This document shows, piece by piece, positions 9,085 through 19,458 of a stretch of DNA of 64,000 nt. Source of the stretch: Methanobacterium aggregans. Lineage in GTDB: Archaea > Methanobacteriota > Methanobacteria > Methanobacteriales > Methanobacteriaceae. Each line of letters begins with the position of its first letter. Position 1 is the stretch's first letter. The position numbers were made by a program, and so were the translations under genes. The DNA is taken from NCBI RefSeq assembly GCF_017874455.1, contig NZ_JAGGLN010000005.1, forward strand, positions 124,001 through 188,000. Reading direction: 5' to 3'. The notes beneath the pieces were generated by a model that did no database searches, had not been told where the DNA came from, and worked only from the letters and a program-made list of their open reading frames with translations.

Positions 9085-9510
9085 TTACTTCTCCCCATAA
9101 ATTTTTTCAGGTTCAAAAATCTTTTCCTTAACTATCCGAACTTCACATTTACCTGCATCCTGTCCCACAGAGTCCCCGGAACATATCTGTCTGAAGAAAC
9201 ATGAAAAATAACCTTCATGACATGCTCCACCATTCTGTTTAACCTTCAAAAGCACAGCATCTTCATCACAGTCTGTTAATATTTCATGGACCTCCTGAAA
9301 ATGTCCTGAACTTTCACCCTTGAACCATAGTTTGCACCGGGACGTGCTCCAGTAATGGGCTTTACCAGTTTCAATGGTTCTCTCAAGTGCCTCTTTGTTC
9401 ATGTAAGCTACCATGAGAACTTCAGAAGTTTTGTAGTCCTGTGCAATTGCTATAACCAGTTTTTCACCCTTCACTTCATGCCTGAAGTTTAGTTCTAAAG
9501 GTCCTTCCAT
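9085..9510 (-). CDS. hisI: Phosphoribosyl-AMP cyclohydrolase
   Basis: The third step of histidine biosynthesis: it opens the purine ring of phosphoribosyl-AMP. The sequence carries the HisI core, with VLMVAYMNKEAL, HYWSTSRCKLWFKGE, the metal site in TDCDEDAVLLKV and the zinc-binding GGACHEGYFSCFFR. I place the start at the ATG at 9510, which gives 141 residues and matches the usual length; a GTG at 9540 would add ten mostly basic residues. A C-terminal tail of about 30 residues is weakly conserved. The gene leads a two-gene unit with the PIN-ATPase gene. Confidence 0.93.
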   Translation of the reverse strand: MEGPLELNFRHEVKGEKLVIAIAQDYKTSEVLMVAYMNKEALERTIETGKAHYWSTSRCKLWFKGESSGHFQEVHEILTDCDEDAVLLKVKQNGGACHEGYFSCFFRQICSGDSVGQDAGKCEVRIVKEKIFEPEKIYGEK

Positions 9511-9625
9511 TTTTTTAACCATCCACCTTTTTTTAAACACTCTTCAAATAATTTTTTTACCAAGATTTTAAAAGATGATCCATATTTGAGCCAATTTGAT
9601 CTGGATATTATCTTGGATCTTATGA

Positions 9626-10906
<1,281 letters not shown>

Positions 10907-11253
10907 TTAATTCTCCTGCCTTTAAAGAATATGATTAAAATATTCAATGATTAAATTCAATGATTTTTATTGAGTTTTTATGGATTTCATCACAATTATT
11001 TTTATTCTATCATGTAAAAACTATGTTATCTATAGGATTGGTTTTTAATTTTTTCATTATTTATTTTAATTGTTAATTTGGAATTATTTTGTAATGCAGT
11101 TATTTTATGGGGTTAAATTTGATCTAAAATCAGAATCTGGTTTAAATCTCCTACAAAATCTGAACTAAATTTAATTGAACTTAAATCAAATAAAAGAATC
11201 CCTTAAATCTTCTAAAAAAAGGAATTAATAACATGAGTAGGGTATGTTAAGGT
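10907..11253. other. AT-rich gap between two minus-strand genes
   Basis: About 350 bases upstream of hisS and downstream of the RNA-ligase-partner gene. The bases are AT-rich without clear repeats or reading frames. The part next to hisS must hold its promoter, but no single TATA element stands out. Confidence 0.35.
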
Positions 11254-11916
11254 TTATTCGTAGTACTTGAGGTATTCTCTGAGCATTTTAGGGAATGATT
11301 TTGCACTCAAAAATCTCAGACCCAGTCTTTCACCCCAGACTTTGATTCCCTCATCTGCAGCAACAACTCCTGCACTAAGCTCCTTTGCAAGGAGCAAAAC
11401 ATCAAGATCAGGGGCGCTGTCAAGGGTACCCTTCCTTAAAGCTGCTCTGTAACGTTTTCGGAAGTCTGTAATTGATTTACCAATGACCTCAACTTCAACG
11501 TCAGTTTTTTTCTCCCCTCTGGAGAGCATAACCATGGATTCAACTGCAGCCTCCCAGACTGCACTTTCAGATATTCTCATCCCCTTGTTCATACGTTCCC
11601 TCATATCCTGAACGTACTCGTAGAATATCTCCGACGGTATCTTGGTGTCGTAGCGGTTGGGAGTTTTCTTAACGATCCAGGTTTCAGCTTTGACCATTAT
11701 TTCCTCAGGACATTCATAACGGGCCATGTAATCTGAAAACTCTTTGTAGGTGATTGGCGGCATATGACAGCTTATGTTAAGTTTTATTCGGGACCTTGCA
11801 ATGAGGTCCAGCAACACGTCAACTGTTTTTATGAGCTCTCCATCTCCAAAGTCTTCCCGGAGCTGGTTATCTGTAAAAGCGGTTGTATCCAGAACAAATC
11901 TTTGTTTTGCAAGCAC
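11254..11916 (-). CDS. RNA ligase partner protein (PIN-like domain)
   Basis: This 220-residue protein matches the archaeal family usually encoded beside a Pab1020-type RNA ligase, and therefore named RNA ligase partner. It starts with a PIN-like strand, RFVLDTTAFTDNQLRED, and contains SAPDLDVLLLAKEL and VVAADEGIKVWGERLG, positions where PIN domains keep acidic residues. The start is GTG, well placed behind GGTGGTAAC. No ligase gene lies on either side here, so the partner must be elsewhere in the genome. The biochemical role is not established. Confidence 0.85.
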   Translation of the reverse strand: MLAKQRFVLDTTAFTDNQLREDFGDGELIKTVDVLLDLIARSRIKLNISCHMPPITYKEFSDYMARYECPEEIMVKAETWIVKKTPNRYDTKIPSEIFYEYVQDMRERMNKGMRISESAVWEAAVESMVMLSRGEKKTDVEVEVIGKSITDFRKRYRAALRKGTLDSAPDLDVLLLAKELSAGVVAADEGIKVWGERLGLRFLSAKSFPKMLREYLKYYE

Positions 11917-12140
11917 GTTACCACCAACCTTTTTTTAGAAACTCCCTTTATGAAAATCAGGGATAATCCCAATCATTAATTGTCCCTGAGATTTTTATCA
12001 TGCATCTTTACTATATACTTTAATTTCTAAAGGGATTAATATAAAACATTCCATTAAATTAATATTGATTGTTCAGTTAGTTCTTTGCTGACAATTTTTT
12101 TACAATTTTTTAGTGTTAACCTAATGTAATGGTGGTAAAA

Positions 12141-13001
12141 ATGATAACTGGAAAAACCAATGTTTTTGGTATAATGGGTGACCCTGTTGAGCACAGCCTT
12201 TCACCTCCAATGCACAATGCAGCATTTGAAAAACTCGGAATGGACAGTGTTTATGTTCCATTTCATGTTAAAAAAGGTGAAATTGGAGCTGCACTTGAAG
12301 GTGCCCGTGCAATGGGAATAAAAGGTTTGAACATTACAATTCCACATAAAACCAGCGTAATGGAACATCTTGATGAACTGGATCATGCTGCAGAACTCAT
12401 CGGTGCCGTGAACACCGTGAAGTTCCAGAACGGATCCAAGGGATACAACACAGATGGTTTAGGTGCAGTGAGGGCCATTGAAGAAGTCACAACTGTGAAA
12501 AATAAGAAAGTGGTAATTTTAGGGGCCGGAGGTGCTGCAAGGGCAGTTTCATTCCAGATACTTCTTGAAGGTGCAGGAGAAGTTGTTATTGCAAACAGAA
12601 CAGTTGAAAAGGCAAAAGCCCTCAGGGACGACCTAGTATCCAATCTTGACGCAAGTGTGAAATCTTCTGATCTGGATCTGGAGGTTATAGGGGAAATCCA
12701 GGATGCTGACATCCTCATAAACACAACCCCAATAGGCATGTATCCGAACGTTGACGATGAACCCCTTGTCAATGCTGATATGATGCATGAAAACCTGGTT
12801 GTCAACGACATAGTTTACAATCCCTTTGAAACAGGCCTGCTGAAGGAAGCAAAGAAGGCAGGTGCCAGGGCGGTTCCAGGAACCAAAATGCTGATCTACC
12901 AGGGAGTTGAAGCCTTTAAGATCTGGACGGGTGTTGAAGCCCCTGTGGATGTTTTTGAAAAGGCATTGATGAAGGAGTTGAACCTTGGAGGGGAACTTTG
13001 A
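12141..13001 (+). CDS. aroE: Shikimate dehydrogenase
   Basis: The NADPH-dependent reduction of 3-dehydroshikimate to shikimate. The sequence shows GDPVEHSLSPPMHN for substrate binding near the start, NITIPHKTSVMEHLDE with the catalytic lysine, GYNTDGLGAVRAIEE, and a Rossmann loop VILGAGGAARAVSF near residues 125-138. I chose the ATG at 12141 because GGTGGT lies just before it; the in-frame ATG at 12129 sits upstream of that site and is less likely. The protein then has 286 residues, normal for AroE. It is divergent from the RNA-ligase-partner gene. Confidence 0.95.
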   Translation: MITGKTNVFGIMGDPVEHSLSPPMHNAAFEKLGMDSVYVPFHVKKGEIGAALEGARAMGIKGLNITIPHKTSVMEHLDELDHAAELIGAVNTVKFQNGSKGYNTDGLGAVRAIEEVTTVKNKKVVILGAGGAARAVSFQILLEGAGEVVIANRTVEKAKALRDDLVSNLDASVKSSDLDLEVIGEIQDADILINTTPIGMYPNVDDEPLVNADMMHENLVVNDIVYNPFETGLLKEAKKAGARAVPGTKMLIYQGVEAFKIWTGVEAPVDVFEKALMKELNLGGEL

Positions 13002-13140
13002 GGGCATTAAAACTCTTCGCATTTGTTATAGAAGTATAAAAATAAATGTTAACCATATTTATCATGAAAGCTTGCATTTTAGAGAAATTTTAAGAATTTA
13101 ATGGATTAATGGGTAATGGATTTAATGGGGATGAGAAGCT

Positions 13141-14016
13141 ATGGAACAGATTCCAGTGACAGACAACCACATACACGTGGATCCTGTAAATGGTGAAGGA
13201 CCAGTTGCAGTGGCAACCAAATTTAAAAGGGCAGGCGGAAGTGTTATGATCAGTCCAAACAAGCCCACTTGGACTGTTGGGGCATCATGCAGCTTCAGGG
13301 AGGCAATGGAACTTGGAATAAAGTACGTGGATACCATAAACACTGAGACAGATGTTAAGGCATTTGCAGTTGTTGGAGCACATCCAGCTGAACTCTCAAG
13401 ACGTATCAAAGAAGGTTTGGCCCTTGAAAAGGGTGAAGAACTCCTGAGAGATGCCCTTAAAACAGCTCAGAAGCTGGTTCTTGAGGGTAAGGCCGTTGGC
13501 ATAGGTGAGGTTGGAAGACCCCACTACGAGGTTTCTACAGAAGAACTCCAGGTTCACAACAGACTCATCCAGTATGCAATGGAACTTGCAAAGGATGCAG
13601 AATGCCCAGTCCAGCTCCACACAGAAACTTCCGGACCCGGAGAGTTCAAAGAATTTGCCCAAATGGCAGATAAAGCAGGGCTTGAAAGATCACAGGTAAT
13701 AAAACATTTCTCAGGGCCAATGGTACTTGAAGAAGAAAACCACGGACTCACACCATCCCTCATTGCAACGAGGGATGTGGTAACCGAGGGAGTTGAGAAG
13801 CTTCATTCAGGACTTCATTCAAATGGAAAACTGAACTTCATCATGGAAACAGATTACATGGATGACCTTTCAAGACCTGGAGCAGTACTCGGCCCGAAAA
13901 CTGTTCCAAGGCGTACAAGAGAACTTCTTGAGAAGGGTATCATCACAGAGGACGAAGCCTACACGATACATGTTGAGAACATTGAACGGATCTATCATGT
14001 TGATCTGGGATTTTAA
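13141..14016 (+). CDS. TatD-like metal-dependent hydrolase
   Basis: This 291-residue TIM-barrel protein belongs with archaeal TatD-type hydrolases. The metal-binding residues appear as TDNHIHVDPV near residue 8, VGIGEVGRPHYEV near 120, CPVQLHTETSGPG near 155, QVIKHFSG near 187 and METDYMDD near 238. TatD enzymes are 3'-5' exonucleases or deoxyribonucleases in bacteria; archaeal members of this subgroup have no fixed role. It lies 139 bases after aroE on the same strand. A second, shorter TatD-like gene is present at 46277-47032. Confidence 0.82.
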   Translation: MEQIPVTDNHIHVDPVNGEGPVAVATKFKRAGGSVMISPNKPTWTVGASCSFREAMELGIKYVDTINTETDVKAFAVVGAHPAELSRRIKEGLALEKGEELLRDALKTAQKLVLEGKAVGIGEVGRPHYEVSTEELQVHNRLIQYAMELAKDAECPVQLHTETSGPGEFKEFAQMADKAGLERSQVIKHFSGPMVLEEENHGLTPSLIATRDVVTEGVEKLHSGLHSNGKLNFIMETDYMDDLSRPGAVLGPKTVPRRTRELLEKGIITEDEAYTIHVENIERIYHVDLGF

Positions 14017-14200
14017 ACCTTTAAAAACAAACTTAATTTTTAAAATATTTTTAAAACAAATCTTTTAAAATAGACTTAAGCATTTTTGAAATAGATTTAA
14101 GCATTTTAAAATAGACTTAAACAAAAATTTAAATAAAAAAAATGATGATTCAAATATTTTTTTTAAAATAAAAATAATTTAAAATAAAATATAATGTTTG
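14017..14200. repeat. AT-rich imperfect repeats after the TatD-like gene
   Basis: Between the converging TatD-like and VIT1-like genes the sequence TTTTAAAATAGACTTAA recurs in slightly changed form three times around 14063-14120. It is followed by long A and T tracts. This looks like slippage-type repetition around shared 3' ends; nothing suggests a gene. Confidence 0.4.
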
Positions 14201-14229
14201 GGTATTTTAAACCCAGTAAACTTATTTTT

Positions 14230-14808
14230 CTAGTGGCTTCCCCCAATAAGGAAACTTACAACACTTATAACTACTCCTATGGCCATTATCTCCACGCTCG
14301 TCCTGAGAAGGCTGCCTCTGGATACCTTACCCAGGTAAACTCCCAGAAGTATCAGGGCTGCAAAGCACAGAACAACAGTGGTTACTATGGCTGTCATCCT
14401 GTCTGCTATAACCAGAAATGGCAGAACCGGCACGAAGGAGCCTATGAAGCTTGAGAATCCATGGGTGAACATGCTCATGTGAACCCTTTTTTTGGCTTGA
14501 TTGTGAATAACTGTATCTTCCAGCTTTCCCTCATCGAGCATCATTTTATGTTCAAGTTCCCTCATTGTACGGGTTTCTTCAGCCCGTTCCCCTATGAAAG
14601 AACCGAATGCATTGGACATTGCAAGTGCTATTCCCCCACTGAGCCCTGTAAGGCCGATAGCATAATTGGGTGTTGTTCCCCCACCTGCACTTGCAATCCC
14701 TGCAGCTGCAATTGTTATTCCCATAACCGCAAGGATTCCGTCCAGTGTTCCAAGGGCAATGTAACGGCTCATATTGAAGTATTCATGAATGAATTCGCGT
14801 ATGTTCAT
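14230..14808 (-). CDS. VIT1/CCC1-family membrane transporter
   Basis: A 192-residue integral membrane protein of the VIT1/CCC1 (DUF125) family, whose members move Fe2+ or Mn2+ in plants and yeast. Near the N-terminus it has YIALGTLDGILAVMGITIAA, the typical first span with an aspartate. A cytoplasmic loop rich in Glu (FIGERAEETRTMRELEHKM, near residues 70-88) matches the metal-binding region of the family, and three more spans follow. The ATG is behind AGGAGATAA. The metal carried is inferred from the family only. Confidence 0.82.
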   Translation of the reverse strand: MNIREFIHEYFNMSRYIALGTLDGILAVMGITIAAAGIASAGGGTTPNYAIGLTGLSGGIALAMSNAFGSFIGERAEETRTMRELEHKMMLDEGKLEDTVIHNQAKKRVHMSMFTHGFSSFIGSFVPVLPFLVIADRMTAIVTTVVLCFAALILLGVYLGKVSRGSLLRTSVEIMAIGVVISVVSFLIGGSH

Positions 14809-15029
14809 TTTCTAGTTTATCTCCTGATAGATCTTAATTTTTGATTAAGTGAATCTTAAAAATAGAGTTATTGAATCATCTAATATTTAATTCTTTTAAT
14901 TCTTCCTTTCATTTATTTAAGTTTCTATAAATATTATTTTTGTCATGATTTCATATTGATCAATAAACATGATTTTGGATAAAGCTGAACAGAAATCTAA
15001 AAAAGAGGGTTTAGAAATGATTATCCTCT

Positions 15030-16238
15030 TTATCCCCTTCCAAGCTCTTTATGTGCCCGTGCAAGGTGTCCGGCTGCAAGTGCGCCCATGAGTGACAGCT
15101 CACCAGCCAGCACAGCTCCTGCAAGTATCTCTGAAAACTTACCAACCTTTCCACTGCCGTAGGCATCCATTATTTCAAGGCATTCTCTTGCAGTTTCAAG
15201 CCTTGTGCCCCCGCCGATGGTTGCAACTGGAACATCTGGAAGGGTGACTGAGAAGTACAGGTCACCATCAACTGCTTCAGCTGTGGTTATTCCAAGGCTT
15301 CCCTCAACGATGTGAGCTTCGTCCTGACCTGTTGCAAGGAAAACAGCCCCGATAATGTTGGCGTACTGAGCGTTAAATCCCATGCTTCCTGCAATAGCGG
15401 AACCTATCAGGTTCTTTGCAGTGTTAACCTCAACAACTGCTTCAGGTGTTGTTTTAAGTTTCTTCTCAACGATCTCCCTTGGAATCAAAACCTCTGCAAC
15501 CAGAGTCTTCCCACGCCCCTCAATGAGGTTCAGTGCAGATGGTTTCTTGTCAACACAGAAGTTACCACTTAAAGCAATGATATGTGCACCAGTTTTATGG
15601 GTTAAAAGGTTTAAAGCAGCTTCAGTTGCAATTGTAACCATGTTCATCCCCATACTGTCGCCTGTTGTGAAAACAAAGCGGGGATAAACGTACTTACCAA
15701 CCACAACCACAGGGTCTATTTTAACAAGTCTGCCATGTCTTGTTGTTACCTCTGCAGCTTTTTTAAGCTCTTTGAAGTTGGATTCTATCCATTTCTTCAC
15801 TTCAACGGCCTGAGCAACGGATTCAGCTTTTATAACTGGTGCCCGAGTCATTTTGTCCCCAACGATCCTTACGGTTGTTCCACCTGATGCTTTTATAACG
15901 GAACAGCCCCTGTTGATGGATGCAACCAGTGCACCTTCAGATGTGGCCAGTGGCACGTAGAACTCTCCATCTGCATGTTCACCAAGGATTTTAAGAGGTC
16001 CTGCAAGACCTAATGGTATTTGAACAGTTCCTATTGGGTTTTCAATGTTCCGTTTCATGGCCTCTCCCATATCAAGTGAGTACCTTGAAACATGCTCCAG
16101 ACTGGTGTTTGAGAGTTTTTCAGCAAATTCTCTCCTTATCTCAAGGGCATCCACAACATTTTCAGTGTATCTATCAATTTCATGGAGTTTCATATTGCCA
16201 TCTAACAGTTTTTGAATAATTTCCTCTTTTCCTGCCAT
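15030..16238 (-). CDS. hmgA: Hydroxymethylglutaryl-CoA reductase (NADPH)
   Basis: It reduces HMG-CoA to mevalonate, the committed step of archaeal lipid synthesis. The sequence has the class I signatures: ENPIGTVQIPLGLAGP, the catalytic glutamate in ATSEGALVASINRGC, the DSMGMNM segment, the lysine in SGNFCVDKKPSALN, and the C-terminal histidine in AAGHLARAHKELG. I take the ATG at 16238, behind AAGTGAGAAAA, giving 402 residues; the GTG at 16247 lies inside the ribosome binding site. It follows the sucD gene on the same strand after about 270 non-coding bases. Confidence 0.96.
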   Translation of the reverse strand: MAGKEEIIQKLLDGNMKLHEIDRYTENVVDALEIRREFAEKLSNTSLEHVSRYSLDMGEAMKRNIENPIGTVQIPLGLAGPLKILGEHADGEFYVPLATSEGALVASINRGCSVIKASGGTTVRIVGDKMTRAPVIKAESVAQAVEVKKWIESNFKELKKAAEVTTRHGRLVKIDPVVVVGKYVYPRFVFTTGDSMGMNMVTIATEAALNLLTHKTGAHIIALSGNFCVDKKPSALNLIEGRGKTLVAEVLIPREIVEKKLKTTPEAVVEVNTAKNLIGSAIAGSMGFNAQYANIIGAVFLATGQDEAHIVEGSLGITTAEAVDGDLYFSVTLPDVPVATIGGGTRLETARECLEIMDAYGSGKVGKFSEILAGAVLAGELSLMGALAAGHLARAHKELGRG

Positions 16239-16471
16239 TTTTCTCACTTAAAATCCTTTTTTCAATTGAAATATTTTTTTATTAGATCCATCCACTTGAA
16301 TGGGGTTCAAATCCCAAAATATTCTCTTTAAATTGAAAACTCTTTAAATTGAAAATATAATATCTTATTTGTTTCTTTATTATAAAAAAAGTTATAAAAA
16401 ATAATGATTAAATGATAAAAGAGAATTTTAAATTACTTCATTTTTTTTAAAATATCTCGTTTCAATTCTTT

Positions 16472-16494
16472 AAAAAGAATATTTAAGAATATTC
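16472..16494 (-). terminator. Hairpin terminator after sucD
   Basis: On the minus strand GAATATT-CTTA-AATATTC forms a perfect seven-pair stem with a four-base loop and is followed by TTTTTA. It lies about 20 bases past the stop of sucD. The structure is seen directly and the function is a normal inference. Confidence 0.6.
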
Positions 16495-16512
16495 CTTTCA
16501 ATTGATATGTCC

Positions 16513-17373
16513 TTAAATCATATCCTTGATAATTCCTGCAATCTCAGATGGGCGTCTTGCAACACGTACGCCTGCAGATTCAAGGGCTTTTATTTTACTT
16601 GCTGCTGTACCGCTTTCACCATCAATTATGGCTCCTGCATGTCCCATTCTCTTTCCAGGAGGTGCTGTTACTCCTGCAATGTACGCAATAACAGGTTTTT
16701 TTATGTTATCAGCTATAAATGCTGCTGCTTTCTCCTCTGCAGTGCCTCCAATTTCTCCGATCATCACCATAAAATCTGTGTTATCGTCATCTTCAAACCT
16801 TTGAAGGACACTTGAGAAGTTCATTCCAACGACAGGGTCTCCTCCAATACCGAGGCATGTGCTCTGACCCATTCCAGCATTTGTTATCTGGCTTGCAACT
16901 TCATAGGTAAGGGTTCCGCTTCTTGAAACTATTCCAATGTTTCCAGGGCTGAATATGTGTGTGGGCATTATTCCAAGTTTTCCAACACCAGGACTTATTA
17001 CTCCAGGGGTGTTTGGTCCAATGAGTGTGGTATCATTTTTCTCTGCGTAGGCAACTATCTCCATGGCATCGTGGACTGGGATGTGTTCGGTGATTATAAC
17101 TGCCAGATCCAGTTGTGATATGGCTTCAAAGGCAGCATCCTTTGCAAAGGGTGCAGGTACAAATATTATGGAAGCGTTGATGTCAACATCATCCTTTATT
17201 TCTGCTATGGAATTGTAAATTGGCACTCCACCAATTTCCTGTCCTCCTTTACCTGGACTGGTTCCTGCAATTATGTTCGTACCGTATTCAATCATCTGTT
17301 CAGTGTGAAAGGAACCTTGCTTCCCTGTAACTCCCTGAACAGCACATTTTGTATTTTTATCAAGAATTATCAT
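16513..17373 (-). CDS. sucD: Succinate--CoA ligase (ADP-forming), alpha subunit
   Basis: The alpha subunit of succinyl-CoA synthetase, used in methanogens in the incomplete reductive TCA branch toward 2-oxoglutarate. It contains the CoA-binding N-terminal domain with AVQGVTGKQGSFHTEQM and GTSPGKGGQEIGGVPIYNS, the middle segment GPNTPGVISPGVGKLGIMP, and the phosphorylated histidine in KRMGHAGAIIDG near residue 243. I take the ATG at 17373, behind GGGTGTGA; a GTG at 17382 overlaps that site. The beta subunit gene is not adjacent. A hairpin terminator follows. Confidence 0.94.
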   Translation of the reverse strand: MIILDKNTKCAVQGVTGKQGSFHTEQMIEYGTNIIAGTSPGKGGQEIGGVPIYNSIAEIKDDVDINASIIFVPAPFAKDAAFEAISQLDLAVIITEHIPVHDAMEIVAYAEKNDTTLIGPNTPGVISPGVGKLGIMPTHIFSPGNIGIVSRSGTLTYEVASQITNAGMGQSTCLGIGGDPVVGMNFSSVLQRFEDDDNTDFMVMIGEIGGTAEEKAAAFIADNIKKPVIAYIAGVTAPPGKRMGHAGAIIDGESGTAASKIKALESAGVRVARRPSEIAGIIKDMI

Positions 17374-17539
17374 TAATTTCACACCCTACTTCATAAATTT
17401 ACTGAACAACCCTTTAATATTTTGAGTTAACTGTGATTTTTAGTATCATTATTATCCAAAGTCTTTTTAAAGCTATTCTTTTAAGTTATTTATTATCTCA
17501 ACAGATTCAATCATCTCAATCCTTAAATCCCCTATAAAT

Positions 17540-18265
17540 TTATCCTAAAATCCTCATTCGAGATGAAAGTGGCACTGCCAGGTCCATAACATTCCCGTTC
17601 ATGTAGGCTGAAACAGATACTATAACACTTCCAGGAATAACGTAGGAAGGTGTACCTCTCGTGACCAAGTAAACATTTTTGTTTCCAAGTGCAGCTCCAA
17701 CCATGGCACCTGCAACGACTCCAACACTTTCTATATCTTCTATAGTTGCAATCACAACAGGATCATCAGTTTCATCTGAAACGTATCCCACACCAGGTAT
17801 TTTACGGATACCATCCATTCCACCGCCACCAACATCTGTAACATTTTCCATGCCCCTTGCAGCATCCATTGCTGATTTTGCAACCTTTTTAACGAAGGGT
17901 TCACCCCCGTAGGTGTCGAAGGCCATAATTATTCCATCAGGATATCTGTCCTGCCGTATTTTTGCTTCAGCATAGGAAATACCTTCCCCTGCTCCTTCAG
18001 GAGTTTCTGATATTCCATCCACATCTCCCATGCTTTCTGCATTGTTCCGGAGTATGTCAACGATCCCTGCATTGACTGACTGAAGATTTGCATCCTCTAC
18101 AAAGGCACTTATAACAACATCATCTCCGGTGATGTTTGTAAGAGCCGCTTTTTTTGCACCTATATCAAGGAGAGAAGGAATATCCCTTTCAAGGTTTTTT
18201 ACAAGTTTTTTACTACATGAGACATCGTTCCCTGATATATCTGCACCAATTGAAGTTAACTTCAA
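17540..18265 (-). CDS. Conserved methanogen protein of unknown function
   Basis: I do not recognise a functional family for this 241-residue soluble protein. It looks like a compact alpha/beta protein: short strands alternate with helices, and there are several glycine-rich turns, among them TDVGGGGMDGIRKIPGVG near residues 141-158, where a phosphate or cofactor could bind. GVVAGAMVGAALGNKNVYLV near 182-201 is a hydrophobic helix, probably buried. The start is TTG behind GGGTGATAAC. It sits directly upstream of sucD and hmgA on the same strand, with 160 bases to sucD, and may belong to their transcription unit. Confidence 0.75.
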   Translation of the reverse strand: MKLTSIGADISGNDVSCSKKLVKNLERDIPSLLDIGAKKAALTNITGDDVVISAFVEDANLQSVNAGIVDILRNNAESMGDVDGISETPEGAGEGISYAEAKIRQDRYPDGIIMAFDTYGGEPFVKKVAKSAMDAARGMENVTDVGGGGMDGIRKIPGVGYVSDETDDPVVIATIEDIESVGVVAGAMVGAALGNKNVYLVTRGTPSYVIPGSVIVSVSAYMNGNVMDLAVPLSSRMRILG

Positions 18266-18782
18266 GTTATCACCCTTGTGAATTTAAAATCATGAACAAA
18301 AATCATGTTTGAATCATGATACACCCTTTTGAATGGTACCATGTTCATATATGATGTTCAATTTTTTTCATATGATAAAATTCAATGATCTTTTGGGTCT
18401 TTGAGTCCAAAATTCATACGTCAGCCTTATATTGGGCGAACTTATTTTTATATATTTTTATAAGACACATTAATGGTACAGTTAAATTGGCCCTAAAATT
18501 AACTCAAAAAAATCTTCCCATTTTTCATTCCTATTTTTTTGAAAATAACTTATCATTAAAAACTTTCATTAAAAACCTGGAACATAGGGGGGAATATTTA
18601 TGGATCAATATTCATATCAAATCATCAATATTCATATCAAATCTTTATTGAGTTATCATAAAAATATAGATAAAGAATGCTAAAATTTAAAACCTTGCTT
18701 CAATAGGTTTAGAGTTTTCAGTAAGTTTATGGATAACCATACATGATCATAAAAACTTCAATTTATCAGGATGTGCTAAGAA
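18266..18782. other. Divergent intergenic region with short repeats
   Basis: About 520 bases between the unknown gene (minus) and aroD (plus). Near the unknown gene AATCATG occurs three times within 35 bases (about 18288-18320), a possible operator. A perfect tandem duplication lies at 18604-18643. An 88-codon reading frame at 18385-18651 has no ribosome binding site and an odd composition, so I do not call it. Confidence 0.4.
18604..18643. repeat. Tandem repeat, 2 x 20 bp
   Basis: The unit ATCAATATTCATATCAAATC is present twice without any change and without spacer, about 140 bases upstream of aroD. It is seen directly. It is too short to be a CRISPR and is probably a slippage duplication. 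Confidence 0.75.
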
Positions 18783-19454
18783 TTGACTCAAAAACCAATG
18801 GTATGTGTCCCAATATTTCAAAAAAATGAGAAATCAATATTCAAAGCAGTAGAAAATGCTGTAAATAGTGGGGCGGACGTACTTGAGCTTAGAATTGATG
18901 CAATGGAAGATCCCTTTTCTGTGGATGTTAAAGGAATTATCAAGGATATAAAACATCCTGTGATTGCAACCAATAGGATGAAGGCTGAAGGCGGATTTTT
19001 TAAAGGAACAGAAGAAGAAAGGGTCAAAATATTAGTTGAATGTGCAAAATATGCTGAATTTGTTGATATAGAGCTTCAGACGGCTGAAGAAGACTTATCA
19101 AAAATTATAAAAGCTTCAAAATCAACAATAATTTCATATCATGATTTTAAAAGAACCCCTTCTTGCAGCGAACTTTTAAAGGTTGTAAGAAGGGAACTTG
19201 AAATTGGAGACATTGCAAAGTTTGCTGTAATGCCCACGAGTATAAACGACACTCTGATCGTACTGGAAGTTCTTTCACAGGTCAAAAATACAATAGGAAT
19301 TTCCATGGGTAATATTGGAAGATACACAAGGGTTGTTGCACCTCTTTTTGGTTCACCAATCACATTTGCATCTCTTGATAAGGAATCAGCACCAGGCCAA
19401 CTGGATATCAAAAACACAAAAAACATTTTGAATGAAATAGGAGACTGGCGGTGA
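18783..19454 (+). CDS. aroD: 3-dehydroquinate dehydratase, type I
   Basis: It dehydrates 3-dehydroquinate to 3-dehydroshikimate, the step before AroE (encoded at 12141). The 223-residue protein has the type I features: VLELRIDAMEDPF near residue 33, the catalytic histidine in TIISYHDFKRTPS near 120, the Schiff-base lysine in IAKFAVMPTS near 148, and ISMGNIGRYTRV with the substrate-binding arginine near 180. The start used is TTG; an ATG five codons in (18798) is an alternative. The stop codon overlaps the ribosome binding site of the signal-peptidase-like gene. Confidence 0.94.
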   Translation: MTQKPMVCVPIFQKNEKSIFKAVENAVNSGADVLELRIDAMEDPFSVDVKGIIKDIKHPVIATNRMKAEGGFFKGTEEERVKILVECAKYAEFVDIELQTAEEDLSKIIKASKSTIISYHDFKRTPSCSELLKVVRRELEIGDIAKFAVMPTSINDTLIVLEVLSQVKNTIGISMGNIGRYTRVVAPLFGSPITFASLDKESAPGQLDIKNTKNILNEIGDWR

Positions 19455-19458
19455 TAAT

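Noticed and set aside
12129..12140. An upstream ATG for aroE.
   Set aside because: It lies ahead of the GGTGGT site that serves the ATG at 12141, and the family starts at the latter position.
14200..14454. A plus-strand frame over the 3' end of the VIT1-like gene.
   Set aside because: It overlaps a recognised membrane protein on the other strand and has no family resemblance.
16301..16316. A tRNA T-arm-like GGGGTTCAAATCCC in the hmgA upstream region.
   Set aside because: The bases before and after cannot form an acceptor stem, D-arm or anticodon arm; the surroundings are nearly pure A/T.
18385..18651. An 88-codon plus-strand reading frame between the unknown gene and aroD.
   Set aside because: No ribosome binding site, composition typical of random AT-rich DNA, and it runs through a tandem duplication.
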